DNA from: Cryptomeria japonica
Taxonomy: Eukaryota > Streptophyta > Pinopsida > Cupressales > Cupressaceae
NCBI RefSeq assembly: GCF_030272615.1
Contig: NC_081414.1
Span: forward strand, 311,688,164-311,752,163
Length of the DNA: 64,000 nt
Direction: 5' to 3'
Position 1 is the first letter of the stretch. Every line of letters starts with the position of its first letter. A program made the translations under genes and the position numbers. This document shows, in pieces, positions 24,621 through 37,135 of the stretch. The notes below the pieces were generated by a model. It saw nothing but the letters and a program-made list of their open reading frames with translations, was not told where the DNA came from and did not search any database.

Positions 24621-27479
24621 ACCATGAGAAAACCACATATAACCATGTATAACCATTTATCATATAAGACATATGAAAAGAACTGCATACTATAGTTTTA
24701 ATTTCAAAACCCAGTTCACAAACTAAGTTAACTATTTTTTGAAATGAAACAAGGTTAGTCCTAAGTGGAAACTATGATATTAAAGAACCTGGGAATGACT
24801 TCTAATTAAAAATAAAACCTTATGAATCTTTGTGTATAATGACCTACAAATATCTCATTGGAGAACATGGTTTCATTTTTCATTTTCCAATTAAACATAA
24901 ACATAAATTAGTTTATATCATTACAATAAGTACGAACCATTAGTAAAATTGAAGGAAACTATGATATAATTTTTACCAACTGCTATTAGTTTATTTTCCA
25001 TATTGAAGAACATACGATGTGTTCTTCTAATCTATTACAGTTAAATATATAGAGATCACATAAAAAGCCATGTTATTACAATTCATATGAAACCTATTGA
25101 AAAAACCATGTATAACCATTCATCATCCATGAAAATTGTTGAAATAACCATTCAACCTGTTTAAATGAACTCAATTTGTTTTATTGAAAATATCAATTCA
25201 ATAACTATTAAATATCTCTTATAGGAAATAGTTTGCATCATTTATGAGGTTTAATTCAACAAAAGTCATCAATATACTTTTACAAAGCTTCATAACATGC
25301 CATTAAACTAGCCAGTTAATTTTTTGGGGTGTTTCATGTCCGCATCATGCCCTTCTTCCTATTTCTCAATCAACATATGTTGTCTATGCAATTCCAACTC
25401 CAAGTCCACATTCATATCACTCAGCTCCATGACCTTCTTAGTTAGTTCAGTGCATCTCCTTTACAGCTCAGTAATCATCCCCTTCAGCCTTTCATTTTCA
25501 GCCTCGATCAATTTGAAATGTCTAGGAAACACTTCATTTTCCAAACATTTTCAAGGACAACTTGACATAGAAAGCCTATGAAAATTTTACCCCATAATAT
25601 CCATATCCAGTCCTATACCAAAAAAATCCAATGTTGAAACATGACAACACTAATAATTAATTTACAAAGCACTATGCAATTTATAAATTGCATCCTAAAA
25701 CATGAAATTCAAGATAAAACATGGTCATAACATAAATATCTAGTTGTTGTTGTTTTCTTTTCCTTTCAATTGCTAGCAATGCAGATTACTTTCATAACTA
25801 CATTCAAGATGTCCATTATCTCTATTTTAACTCTTAGCTCTTCCTTAATAAGTTTAGGGCTTACCTAGTTCATAGGACTTTCCAGCAAGTTCTGTAGCTA
25901 TGTAAGCTAATATTTTTCTGATATTTCAAAATGGTGGATAAATGAGAACCTTCTCTAGATGCTCTTTAGTAACTTGTTGAGCTAAAGCCTAAGTTGTTAC
26001 ACAAAAAAAAGTTGAGGTTTAGGTCATTTATACTAAGCATAATCCAAAAGGTTTCATCCATAGGATTTAAATAAAATTAAAAAAGACTTACAAGTTGCCA
26101 ATAGCATATCACCATGGACAAGAATTGTTCCTGACATGACCAAGCCTAAACCAAATCCAAGGAAGATATATGCATTATTAGCCTACAAATAATTAAATAA
26201 CAAATATAAGCTCAAAGACTTCTAAAGGGTATACTAACAATTATGTTTAGTACCCTCCATGGATGGTAACAACCAAAAAAATCATAAAATTGACAATGCA
26301 CCTTTCCCTGACAACATTGAAATTGTGAAACACTTGAAAAGACGTTACAAGTGCTTGTAAAAGTCATATTTAAATAGGGTCATATATCATATCACTAATT
26401 CAAGTTGCAATGATATAGTTGGGGTGTTTTGTTTCTATTTATTTGTTGTCTCCTTATGCTTTGATTAATAGCACCTTTATTCAACTTCTAATAATCAAAT
26501 TCCTCCATTCATTTGCATATGAAGTTGAAAACAAACTAATGCAATTGTTTGTGTATTAAAAATATAGAAATTATCTTGTTGGTGGTGGTACCCAGATATC
26601 CAAAATTTGCTTTGCAATAAAATGACAAAAAGTTAGAAATTTCCTTATGACAATTTATGTAAAGTGAAAAAGTGTACGTTACTCCATGTATACACAACAT
26701 TTGGCTTAGGTTCAACATCCAACATGTCATTTTTTTGAGTATTCTCTTTGTGTAGAATCACATTCACATTCTCCTTATAAATTATATCATCTAATTTATT
26801 AATAAGATGAACATTATGACGTGTGATCTAAATTATTAATGTAAGAGAATAATATGAAATAATTTATTAAAAAATTTACAGTATACAAAATTTGATAAAA
26901 TGACAATTTGTAAAAAAGTAGAGAAAGTGGTGATTGGTAATAGAATAAAAAGTTCACAAAGGAAATAATGAGATGCAAAAGGAGAATTAGGAAAGAGGTG
27001 GAGTGAAGGTACAAGAAAATGAAGGAGAGGTAAATACCAAGATTACCTGGTTGATGCTTAATGTTAACAAGAGTCCAGATTTACGAAGAATTTTTAGGAG
27101 GCGAGAAAGAAAATTGTAGAGGATTGTGAACCTCTGAAATTGTGTAAGTTTTTTGTATTTAATGTGAATTTAGATACCAGCTTGAAAATTTTAATTGTGA
27201 ATATTTTGAATAGTCTTTTGAATCCTATGTTAGAGGTTTCAAAAAGGACAATATCATAGTGAAGCTCATCGACATTTGAACTATAATGAATCAAATTAAA
27301 AACTTGATGGGGTAACATTACTCAAATTGTCCCAAACTAGTTATCATTTTTTTAGCATTAAGATTTCTACAAATAACCTTTCAAATTAAAGATGATAGGG
27401 ATAAAAAATTTAAAGGGGGATTGTGATTTATGAGAATTTTGAGTCTATATCTACATGCATTCTCTCCAAGCTTTGATCT
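24621..27479. other. AT-rich DNA without intact genes
   Basis: Nothing intact is recognised. On the minus strand about 25326-25550 reads as a decayed heptad-rich peptide (contains FKLIEAENERLKGMITEL and LTKKVMELSDMN, with two in-frame stops), perhaps a fragment of a coiled-coil ORF like those elsewhere in the window. The remainder is AT-rich with stops in all frames. Confidence 0.45.
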
Positions 27480-27870
27480 GATCAAGGAATTGATGAAAGA
27501 ACCTTTATGGATCCAAACCTAGAAGTTATGAAATGATGATCAAAAGAAGTATTCAAAGTGATTGGCAATTGCTTAGGTGGCATTATATAGTTTTGTGGCT
27601 ATGATGAATAAGGAATTGGTTTCATATGCTAGAATTTATGCAAGAATTGATTTGACCAAGCCTAATCATCATGCAATAAATCACAAGTAATTAGGGGGTT
27701 CATGGGTAAAGAATTTGTTTGCACATTGTTTCAAATTTTAGAAAGTAAGTCATATAGCTAGAAAGCGCGAGAAAGGATTGTTGAAAGGAGCCTTAAAAAG
27801 AAAATTCAAAAAAATGGTGGGAAATACCTTAGAAGCCAAATGCACATATGGATTTTAGTGGGAAATTAAA
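27480..27870 (+). pseudogene. possible LINE ORF1 (DUF4283/zinc-knuckle type) remnant
   Basis: Broken plus-strand reading gives fragments such as FKVIGNCLGG and SYARIYARIDLTKP followed by a Trp-containing segment. This pattern recalls the RNA-binding ORF1 of plant LINEs, where an aRiCVemDLtkpLp-like motif precedes a CCHC knuckle. The knuckle cysteines are not recovered and many stops are present. It could be the ORF1 of an element like the one at 20-24 kb, but that link is only by type. Confidence 0.35.
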
Positions 27871-28390
27871 AGGGATTAAGCCTATAGTTCAAAAGGATGA
27901 GAAGAAGGGAAACATAAAGGTTCTAGAAGTGAAGGAGACTCTAGCAAGGAGGTAGAACTAAGGGAGGTAGTAGGAGAGGAGGAGGAAATCCTTACATAGT
28001 CTTAATGTAAGACGCTCTAGATGTTGTACAATACACATTCTCTCATAAATGCTCCTTAATAATATGTGCAAACAATAACGAAGACTCTAATCTGAGTGAG
28101 GTCTAACATGTCTTGATTGTACATACGCAATTGTAATCGAATGATATATAATGAAGTCAAGTTACTTTATTTTTTGTTTGAGGGTTTTATACAAAATCAT
28201 ATTCATTTAGCGATCTGATTAAAAACTGAGGGGCAAAAATGACACTTGTGTACCAATGACGTACACAGAAACACATACTTAGGGTCGCATAGCCTTATTA
28301 TGTTTCCACCCACTACCAATTTTTTCTGTCGATACACACATTTACATATATATACACTAGGGATAACTTTAAGAAACCACCCCTTGGGCA
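27871..28390. other. spacer, no gene
   Basis: About 27870-28000 is purine-rich. No supported ORF or repeat. Confidence 0.4.
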
Positions 28391-28810
28391 ACTATGTAAA
28401 ATCCTAGCGAATCAAACATTATTTTTGGGGGGAAATTTTCATATCGATGGCGAATTTTATTTTTTTAATGGGGAAAAAAATTATTTTGTATTGATGATTT
28501 TTTTCTAGGGTACGAAAAATTCGATAAATTTCTAGCGAATAATACCTTGTTCTATGGGGAAAATATTTATTGTGGGAGGCGAATAATTTTTGTTAAAAGG
28601 AAAAAATATATAATTGTATGAGCAAAAAATTTTACTCCAAAGGAAAAAAAATTTAAATGTATTGGTGATTTTTATCCATCGCTTGAAAATTATTTAAATG
28701 TATTGGCGATTTTTATCCACCGCTTGAAAATTATTTAATTTGTTTTGGCAAATATTTTGTTATTTATGAAAAAATATATAATTTATTGGCGATTTCATGA
28801 ATTCATTACC
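28391..28810. repeat. cluster of GCGAAT/GGCGATTTTT motifs
   Basis: AGCGAAT or GGCGAAT occurs near 28408, 28449, 28533 and 28577, and TTGGYGATTTTT near 28663, 28704 and 28780. A 41-bp direct repeat (28651-28732) contains two of them. A similar cluster lies at about 41990-42420. Subterminal motif clusters of this kind are common in DNA transposons, but no TIR pair was found. Confidence 0.5.
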
Positions 28811-29468
28811 ATTAATAGACAAGGCACATCACATCATATCAGTACATCACATCACATAATACATTGAGTCTGGACTCTGCACAATGTATCAATAAGCGCG
28901 ACCTCTTTGACACGTGAAGGGTGACACATACCTAAAATCTATCAATGATTTTAAACCGTTTGATGATCGTAGATTAATGGCTAAAGTTTTATTTCAGCCG
29001 AATTTTCTGAAGAGAACATAGCTCACCAGAAAGTGCCCGGAATGGAATTGGATTCAATAGACACGTATCAAATGTCATGAATCACAATTGATAATTTCGT
29101 TCATTTAATATATATCTTTTCACTAATTGCAATCCACTCTATCTCCACGAGTTCCAATGTGATACTTGCCAATTTGGTACTGGTTTATAGCTGTTTCCAT
29201 TTTCGCACAATAATGCATTTATGGGAAAGATTGGTAGAGATACGAAAGATTTTAAAATTTTTATAGCAATTAATATGGTTAAAGAAGTAATTATTACAAT
29301 CAAGAGCTTCAACTATTTATATATGATCTCTGCTTCTTTCATCTTCAATTAGCCTTTGCCCTTTGGTAGATAAATCGTCGGAGCTCACTGTATTTAAAAT
29401 TTAAAATTCTTCCTTTGGTTTAGGTTTATAGGCTCATGTTGTTTAATTTGTTAATCTATTTTCTCAAG
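28811..29468. other. spacer with promoter-like AT sequence
   Basis: No gene. TTTATATATGATC near 29313 is TATA-like and lies about 155 bp upstream of the ATG at 29469. It could have been a promoter for that reading frame. Confidence 0.35.
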
Positions 29469-30044
29469 ATGGACACTCCCATCCGCTTGAGAAGCATTTG
29501 TGTAGAGGACTAGAGGGTCTTTGTAGGCTCCGTTAGAGACCCAACCCTCCAATCAGTCTGCAATGAGGTTGGATCATTCACCAATGAGGCTGTGCAGATG
29601 GTGTTGGGCAGAGAGTTTTTGCGAAATGAAAATAGGTACCGTGTTAACATGGACATTACATCCCGCTTCTTAGCGTCTCTTCTGGACCTCAGAGGAGACA
29701 AGGTGGATATGTTGATGCTGTTGAGGAAGGTTTTTAAGGAAGACTTCCTTAGAGACGACATTACTCTTGTCATCCTTGCAGAAGTAGGGGTGGGGATCCC
29801 GTGGGTGAGTGAATTATCCAAGCTTCTCCTCCCTGACCAAACAGTGTCAGTGGCCAAGCAACCGTTTCTCTTGAACCTAAATGCGGGGCAGTTGACGCGT
29901 CACAGGAAATGGGCGCGGATTGGCAAGGACTTCCTCCAGAAATGGTTGCTCCTGGACGACTTTCCAAATTACATGTGGCTTGAAGAATTCTCTCAGCTTA
30001 TGCTATCTGAAAAATTCTACATGGAAGGAGGGTCAGATTCTTAG
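29469..30044 (+). pseudogene. unrecognised protein fragment, one in-frame stop
   Basis: The ATG at 29469 opens a 191-codon frame interrupted only by TAG at 29511. The frame then runs cleanly to 30044. The product is a soluble, helical, Leu-rich protein without signal peptide or membrane segment. Notable parts are an NEVGSFTNEAVQMVLGREFL segment, LLDLRGDKVDMLMLLRKVF, LVILAEVGVGIPWVSEL and FLLNLNAGQLTRHRKWARIG. I cannot assign a family. The TATA-like sequence at 29313 and the long open frame suggest a recently active gene or passenger ORF. A similarly composed fragment lies on the opposite strand at 30880-31815, and they may be halves of one gene separated by an inversion, which is inference. 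Confidence 0.5.
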
Positions 30045-30879
30045 GGAAAAATTGTAAACAATTCCAATACTTGTGCCCTAGCCCCGCCCCCTGGGCCCCT
30101 AGTATTTTTTTCCTATGTCCTCGAACCCTAACAGGCTCAGTGTCAGTGGTTCTCTCATTTTGGCTTTTAAGTTTTTGAGGGACTCAAGTCTCATACGTAA
30201 AAATTGTAAATTTCCAAAGCATAAATATTAATGATAATTTTTCAAATTCTAGTTTGTTTCAGTTTGCCTCTTAGAGTCCTATGGATATAAAAATGTTTTC
30301 TACAATTCTATTTCATTTTTATTAATTAAATTTTTTCAAATGTTTTTTGTATATGAGCTACATTATTTCAATTATTTGTTAAACAATGGAAATAAATTTA
30401 ATACTGTGATCTTTTTTATGTAATGCTTCTTCCTCTATATTTAATATATATATATATAAATTCAGTTCACTCCATTAATTATTTGTACATTGATTATGGT
30501 TGATTATAATTTTATAAATATATAGTTAAGATTTGAACTAAAACTCCAACTTACTTATATTAAACTAAATTTAATTATATTAAATTTTCTTCTTTTTTTT
30601 TATCGGTAAATATTTTTTTCATTCTATTGATTCAGAGATTTCAAAATACAAAATTTTCAGTCCATCACCATGCATAAACGCAGACCGAAAGAGATCCATA
30701 TTGCCCACAGTCCAAACTTGTAAATTATCCTACCCTACATCTAGTAGCAGTAAACAAAAAACCAGTTTGTGGCTGGTTATCCAACAAATGTTCCAGCATT
30801 GATAAAAAGTTTTGGAATTAAAAAACTAACAGTTGAAAACATTTGGAAGCAAACTAAAAAGCACTGGCCAATAGGCCAC
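30045..30879. other. spacer, no gene
   Basis: AT-rich sequence with a short (TA)n run near 30445. Nothing else is recognised. Confidence 0.5.
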
Positions 30880-31569
30880 TCACTCACTATCCCCCTGGGT
30901 CGCCTCCTCTCTTCCTTCCTCCGAGGTTGATGCTTTCCCTTTTTCTGCTTCAACTTTCATTTTTGGAATGCAGTCTAGGCACCCGAAGTCGGGGTCGCCC
31001 TCCAAACTTGCCTGTAGTTGTATGGCCCTGCCTTCTTCAAATCTATCTCTCAATTCCCTACCAACCTTCATCCTTGCCACCATGTGCAGAGCCTTCAGGA
31101 CTTCATCCACCTTGGTTAATTTCACAAAAAGTTTCATAGCTTCCCACCCCACACGAGCTCATTCACGGCACTAGTATTTGATTTCATCCTCTAGGCCACG
31201 GATAAAAGGGAGAAATTCCCTTTGGTCATCCCCTTCCTTAATTGGAATGCCAACTCGCTGCACCACCCACTCCAAAATTGAGTCTAGGTTGATCAAAAAA
31301 TCCCCATCTATCAATTTGACCAAAGTGAGTTTCACCTTTTCCACCTTTGGTTCGAATTCACAGGCCCACCACAGAATCAAAGAGTATACCTCCATGTTGG
31401 TTCGATATCAGTGACGGATATGTGTTACCTCCTCGACAAGCATCAGACGAGTTGCCGCCCACAACTTCTCATCCTTAAACTAAAATAATCCTTGCATTCG
31501 TTTATTCGATACTTTGCCTAAAAAGGGCACCAATTTCTTTTCTGTTCGCAACATGAAATTGGCCTCCAT
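30880..31569 (-). pseudogene. unrecognised protein, main exon-like part, four in-frame stops
   Basis: A single minus frame runs from ATG 31569 to TGA 30880-30882 and is broken by TAG near 31480, TGA near 31415, TAG at 31171 and TGA near 31159. It encodes a helical protein with MEANFMLRTEKKLVPFLGKV at the start, a Trp-rich EVYSLILWWACEFEP segment, GIPIKEGDDQREFLPFIRGL, GWEAMKLFVKLTKVDEVLKA and an acidic Ser/Glu tail. No known domain is recognised. Open sequence continues upstream of the ATG to an acceptor-like CAG near 31597, suggesting this was exon 2 of a spliced gene with exon 1 at about 31690-31815. Confidence 0.5.
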
Positions 31570-31689
31570 GGTCCCCTGCAATTTCAAAAAACACTTCCTG
31601 CAAAAATAATGTAATACAGAAGCTACAAGATACAAATTTGGTCTTCTTCAAAAATAAAATCTGGCATGCAGATCAAAAGGTATAAATTA

Positions 31690-31815
31690 TGCCTTCGTCT
31701 AGGACAGGTAATGAGTGTGGAGGATAAGGCATTAATGCCATGAGATCACGAAAAAGATTTCCTGCCATCCTCTCCTCCCTTCGTTCGTGCAACCTGTCGT
31801 AGACAACTTCCTTCT
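31690..31815 (-). pseudogene. putative upstream exon of the 30880-31569 gene
   Basis: Minus-strand sequence after an acceptor-like TTGCAG at about 31816 reads without stops as an Arg/Glu-rich then hydrophobic peptide (contains ERREERMAGNLFRDLMALMP and SLPVLDEGIIYTF) until about 31690, where the frame ends. Composition matches the downstream exon. About 90 bp of intron-like sequence separates them. Confidence 0.4.
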
Positions 31816-32144
31816 GCAACAAACATTTGCCACCTTAACAGTTGTACTTGCCACATTTATTCGCTTAACAAGTTGAGAACTACACATATTTACTTATTTT
31901 AATTATATTAAACTTTAAATTAACATTTTAGATTTAATATTGAATGTTTTCTTTTTTATATTAATCTTTCACCTTTCAAATTGTATATCAAAATTTTTAT
32001 TTTTATTTAGTTATTTGTTTTATTCTAGAAACTAAGTTTCATGTTTTATACTATTTTTCAATTTCACATTTTTACAAATAATATTAACATTAGATTTAAC
32101 AGTTATCTCAAACTATTGCACATCTTTAAAATTTAAATGTCTCT
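31816..32144. other. AT-rich spacer
   Basis: No gene or repeat is recognised. Confidence 0.4.
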
Positions 32145-33445
32145 TATTATGGGACCGACGACATCTAACAACACTCAACAGGTACCATCGTCCGTTGGAT
32201 GAGCAAAGATCAATGACTTAGGGTGGATTTCGGCCCAAATGTGGGAAGTGAACACATTTGTGAGAACTTCACTCGGAATTTAACATTTTAAATTTAATTA
32301 AATATAATTAAGTCTATAAAGCTCTTTTTCGAGCGGAATTTTAAAATGATTAAATAGACTTAAAAAAACATACCCGAAAAGTGACATGAGTATGGTGACG
32401 TGCTAGAAAAATGGTAGAAGTCATGGGACCCATGACATCTGACAACAGGTACAATCGTCCGTTGGATGAGTAAAGATCAACGACTTAAGGTGGATTTCGG
32501 CCCAAATGTGGGAGGTGAACACATTTGTGAGAACTTCACTCGAAATTTAACATTTTAAATTTAATTAAATATAATTAAGTCTATAAAGCTCTTTTTCAGG
32601 TGGAATTTTAAAATGATTAAATAGACTTTAAAACCAGACCCGAAAAGTGACACGAGTATGGTGACGTGCCAAAAAAATGGCAGAAGTCATGGGACCCACG
32701 ACATCGAACAACATGTACAATCATCCATTGGATGAGCAAAGATCAACGACTTAGGGTGGATTTCGGCCCGAATGTGGGAAGTGAACACATTTGTGAGAAC
32801 TTCGTCCAGAATTTAACATTTTTTATTTAATTAAATATAATTAAGTCTATAAAGCTCATTTTTGGACAGAATTTTAAAATGATTAAATAGACTTAAAAAC
32901 AGACCTGAAAAGTGACACGAGTATGGTGACGTGCCAGAAAAATGGCAGAAGTCATGGGACCCACGGGCCACGACATCTGACAATAGGTACCATCATCTGT
33001 TGGATGAGCAAAGATCAATGGCTTAGGATGGATTTCAGTCCGAATGTGGGAAGTGAACACATTTGTGAGAACTTTGCCCGTAATTGAAACATTTTAAATT
33101 TAATTAAATATAATTAAGTCTAACGTCCTCAGAATTTATACTCAAGTAATGAATGTTTTGTCCTTAGGCATGGAATAATTATTAATAATAATTAATAAAA
33201 TTACAACATGATTTTAGATATTTTGCCATCGTCCGTTGGATGAGTTAAGATCAACGACTTAGGGTGGATTTTGGCTCGAATGTGGGAAGTGAACACATTT
33301 ATGAGAACTTTGCCCGGAATTGAACGTTTTACATTTAATGTCCTCATAATTTATACTGAAGTAATGAATGTTTTGTCCTTAGACATGGAATAGTTATTAA
33401 TAATAATTAATAAAATTACAACATGATTCTAGATATTTTGCCCTT
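32145..33445. repeat. tandem satellite, period about 267 bp, 4-5 copies
   Basis: The landmark CCGTTGGATGAG and its variants occurs near 32192, 32459, 32725, 32998 and 33233. Each unit continues AAAGATCAACGACTTAGGG, TGGATTTCGGCC and GTGAACACATTTGTGAGAAC, followed by an AT-rich TTAATTAAATATAATTAAGT part. The last units are shortened and alternate with a second segment of about 105 bp (AAGTAATGAATGTTTTGTCC), which is itself duplicated at about 33121-33228 and 33339-33443. Non-coding. Confidence 0.9.
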
Positions 33446-33744
33446 TAGGTATTACTTTTGTACTTTTCAGAGTTTTCAAAATAAGAGACTCAAAAATCAT
33501 AATCGTATTTCATTTCATGGACAAACCTATAAATTGAGGGAGATTCAGAAACAACTACTAGATTGAGGAATGCAAGTTGCAACAGAGACTATCTGCGCCA
33601 ATCTAGTGAAATATAAATTCTGAGTAAAATCTACAACACCTACATCCTGCCTTTTTGCTTTTTTTTAATCTCGTGGTCCAATTTGAGGGTTATCATTTTC
33701 ATATTTTTATCTAGCATTATTTTGAATTATTAACAATAACAGCG
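33446..33744 (+). promoter_or_regulatory. putative promoter and leader of the 33745 ORF
   Basis: ACCTATAAATTGAGG at about 33526-33540 is a good TATA box about 210 bp before the ATG at 33745. The intervening leader is open, AT-rich and ends in a T-rich stretch. No other structure is seen. Confidence 0.4.
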
Positions 33745-36700
33745 ATGGGGAAAACGGGAAGCAGTAGTTCAACAGGAAGCCAAATGAAAAACAAAATTTA
33801 ACTAACCGAACTGGTTAAAACACCAGGTTTCACTAATGAATACCATGATATGTATGACCCTGCTATCCATGGTGAAAAGTGTATCATAGATATTAGATAT
33901 GCATTGTCTAGTAAGGCGACAGATGCATGCAAGGCAAAATTTACTGTTTTCAACCCAATGTTACAACAAAAAACATATAAAATCGCATCGTGGGATGCTG
34001 GATTGGGAAGCATGGTGTTACCTGAAGTATTCCCTTGCCCTAATTTTGTCATGGTCTGCGCCGAAAATTATGATGAAGATAAAAAAGCAATTGTCAATAA
34101 AAATACAAAAGAGGAAATTCTATCCATAAACGAGGGAGAATTTGCTCGTTTGTTGAACCTAGGATTTGAAGCCCAAAACTCAAACATCCAAATTGACCTT
34201 GGAAAGCTGGCAGGGAATTATGAGAGTCTCGATCCAATTCGTAGAGATTCATTTATCAAAGCTCTAATAAAGAGTGGTACTAGTATTGTGTTGGATCAGA
34301 ATCATAAGCCTCCTTATGATTCTGACATTTTTGTTCCATGGGTTGGGGATACTATTTCCTTGCTGTCGTTTTGCCCGAGATTGGAAAATAATAGGGAAGT
34401 GGGTGCAAGCGTTCTTGAAATGATTTATAATATCCATTGTGTAGGTCAGCTAGTAAGATATAATTTTATTGAGCATATTGTTCAATCCATGCAAAAATAA
34501 TTACTAATGATCAAAAAAGGTTCCTGTAAGACATTTAGGTTCTCATCCTACTTGTGCTATCTCCTTCTATCCAAGTATCGTGCAATATTCGAGACCAACA
34601 AGCTTCAAATTGTGAACTATAAGATTGATGAGAAGAATGGGAAGAGAACAAAGTGTCCAATATATGAATGGACACCAAAGATAAGGATGCATGATAATAG
34701 AAAGAACTACAACCATTTTGTAGACTTCTTTTTGGCACCAATGTATAATGAAATTACAAGCACTCCAATGCCTAGGTTGCCTATGTCTTGTAGAGATTGC
34801 ATTCAACTCGGAAGTCAAATAGAATTGGTTGACTGGTTCTTAATGGAAGAATTCACCGTGTTAAGATTTTACAGATCGACAGTAAAACCATACAGACTTC
34901 CAATACATGTGACAGAGAGGGTATTTGCAATGGAGTATGTACGACAATTGGAGAGCACAGATAGGCACTTCCATGGTCAGCAAAAGAAGAGCATATTTCC
35001 TTCCTTGCCTTTCTCATGTGGAGGGTTCACATTTGGGAGAAAAGCATTCAATGTGGCACATGATTTGTTGACAGTTTTTAACTTTGGTGATGAGGGTCTC
35101 TAGTAGTATGATCCAATCGGTGTAGTTCAAGCAAGGCTTAAGAAAAATGGGAACTCTTCAGCGTTATGTCAACATGAAAGTAAACCATTGCTAGAAAAAC
35201 TTAGAAACATGGACTCCTGGGATGAGGTTAAAAAAGAGATGGAGAAAATTGCAGCTGACAATAACATTTCAACAAAACAAATTTCATCACAAATTATGAC
35301 ATTGCACACACAAAGGACAACAGAGTAGGGCCAGGGCATCCAAAATAGGAGGTCCTACAATTTCTACCTAAAATCTGCTAATCCATCTAAGAAATCTATT
35401 CCCAAATCAATTCTGCAAGAATGTAAAGAGAGTTTTTGGACTCAAACCAAAATAAATAATTTTTGGACTATGAGGAAGAATCTCGGTGAACCAAAGACTA
35501 GTGCAGAATTTGAGACCATCGATGAGGATGAAGAGTTTAGCAAATTGTGGAATATGGAGCATCCCTCAACAACACATGACAGGAGTGAAGATGATGATGA
35601 GTATGAGGTTGAGCCCACTCCAACAAATACTATAGTCCCTAAAATATTAGGTGCAGCCCATGAGTCCATGAAAGAAAAATATAGCAAAGGGGCAAGCATT
35701 GTGGAAAAAATGGGTTTTGAAGGTGGTGGTCTAGGTGCCAGAGGAGAAGGCATTTGGTATCCACTTCAGGTACAACTTCCATCAGGGTCAAAATCAAAAG
35801 CTCCTGTTAAACCAGTCATTGGACTTGATTCTTCAGATTCATCACGGATACGTACTACTCATTACCCTTAGAGTCAGGGCCCACCTACATTTGTTTCAGG
35901 TTCAAATCCACAACCACCACCACATCATGGTATTCCCATTGGTGGTGAATCAAGTGCCACTGCCATAGGTGGGGAATCTGGGGATAGTATTCCCATTATT
36001 GTTCAGTCAAGTGACGCTGTGATTGGTGGCCATGGTGGGGTTGGCATGGGTACTACTAGTACTACTAATACTAGTTGTCTAGTTGTTGGACAAGGGCTAC
36101 AAAAAAATATCTCTCGCAAGAGGCCACTAGTGGTAGATACTAATACTATTCAGAATCCTATATCAAGTGCCACTGACACTACAAAACAATCATTTGCAGC
36201 TTCAAATCACACACCTAAAAAGATTATGAAAAATACACATGAAAGTGTCAGTGGGAGTGGGACAGTATCAGGAATTGTTGTTGGTAATCCTAGTCAAGCA
36301 TTAGTTAAAACCATAGGAATAAGTGGAATTGGAGCCTCTGGTATTCCTATGTCACCTTTCAAACATTCAATTGCTTGAGCAAGCCCAGATTTTCAATATC
36401 GTGATTACTATGAAAAATATGAACACACAACAAAAGCAAATAAATAAAAAAAGAAAGCATTTCATAGGGTTTCCCTAACTGAAGTTTTAAACGAAGAGCC
36501 TGCAAGGAACATGGCATTTACAACATATGACCCACAGAAAGATATGATGAAGTTCATGGTTGTTATGCCCCCGACCCCAACTAAAGATAAAAATCCACCA
36601 CACAGTCATATAGATCCCTCTGAATTTCAAGTTAGCACCCTCCAAATGGATTTTTCCAAAGTACATAATGTGGACAAAATTAGTGTGTCAAAAAGGTCTA

Positions 36701-37122
36701 ACGAAGTGGCCTACACTTCACTGCTAAAGGTGGAGAGAAAATAAATAAACTGGAGAAACAAACAGAAAGTTATAGGCAGACCTGGAAAACGAAAAATCAA
36801 GGAGGAAAGTAGCAGAAAGCAAGTGCAATGATTTACAGAAAAGGATAAAAATTCAGGCTCTACAGTAGAAATTGCAGAGCAAGAGAAGATGGATGCAAAA
36901 TTGAAGGACCTGACGGAAAAACTAGCTAAAAGCAATAAAAAAATTGATGAGGAAAAAACCAGTTTTCAAAAATTATACAAAAGTTATGAGTCTGTTGTTG
37001 TCGAAATGAGAAAATTACAGGACCTATTGGATCATGGGAAGGAAAAAGAAAAACATTTGCAAGAGGAAGTAGAGAAAGAAAGAAAAAAATGTGCACAAAT
37101 GAAAGAAGACCTATGCAAATGA
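33745..37122 (+). pseudogene. large decayed ORF with G-patch and coiled coil, convergent with hAT transposase
   Basis: One reading frame can be followed from ATG 33745 to about 36744, with stops at 33799, 34498, 35101, 35104, 35326, 35869, 36376, about 36445 and 36742. The N-terminal 450 codons are an unrecognised globular part, containing EEILSINEGEFARLLNLGFE, PWVGDTISLLSFCPRLENN and CGGFTFGRKAFNVAHDLLT. An acidic stretch (EDDDEYEVEP) is followed by a G-patch-like segment (KGASIVEKMGFEGGGLGARG, about 35688-35748), a nucleic-acid-associated motif also seen in some retroelement proteins. Then come a Ser/Thr/Gly-rich linker, an NLS-like SRKRP and a Lys/Glu heptad coiled coil (36889-37122) after a frameshift. 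Two adjacent stops at 35101-35106 fit Trp-Trp decayed by deamination. I infer a transposon-associated accessory gene. Confidence 0.6.
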
Positions 37123-37135
37123 TAAAATAAAAACT

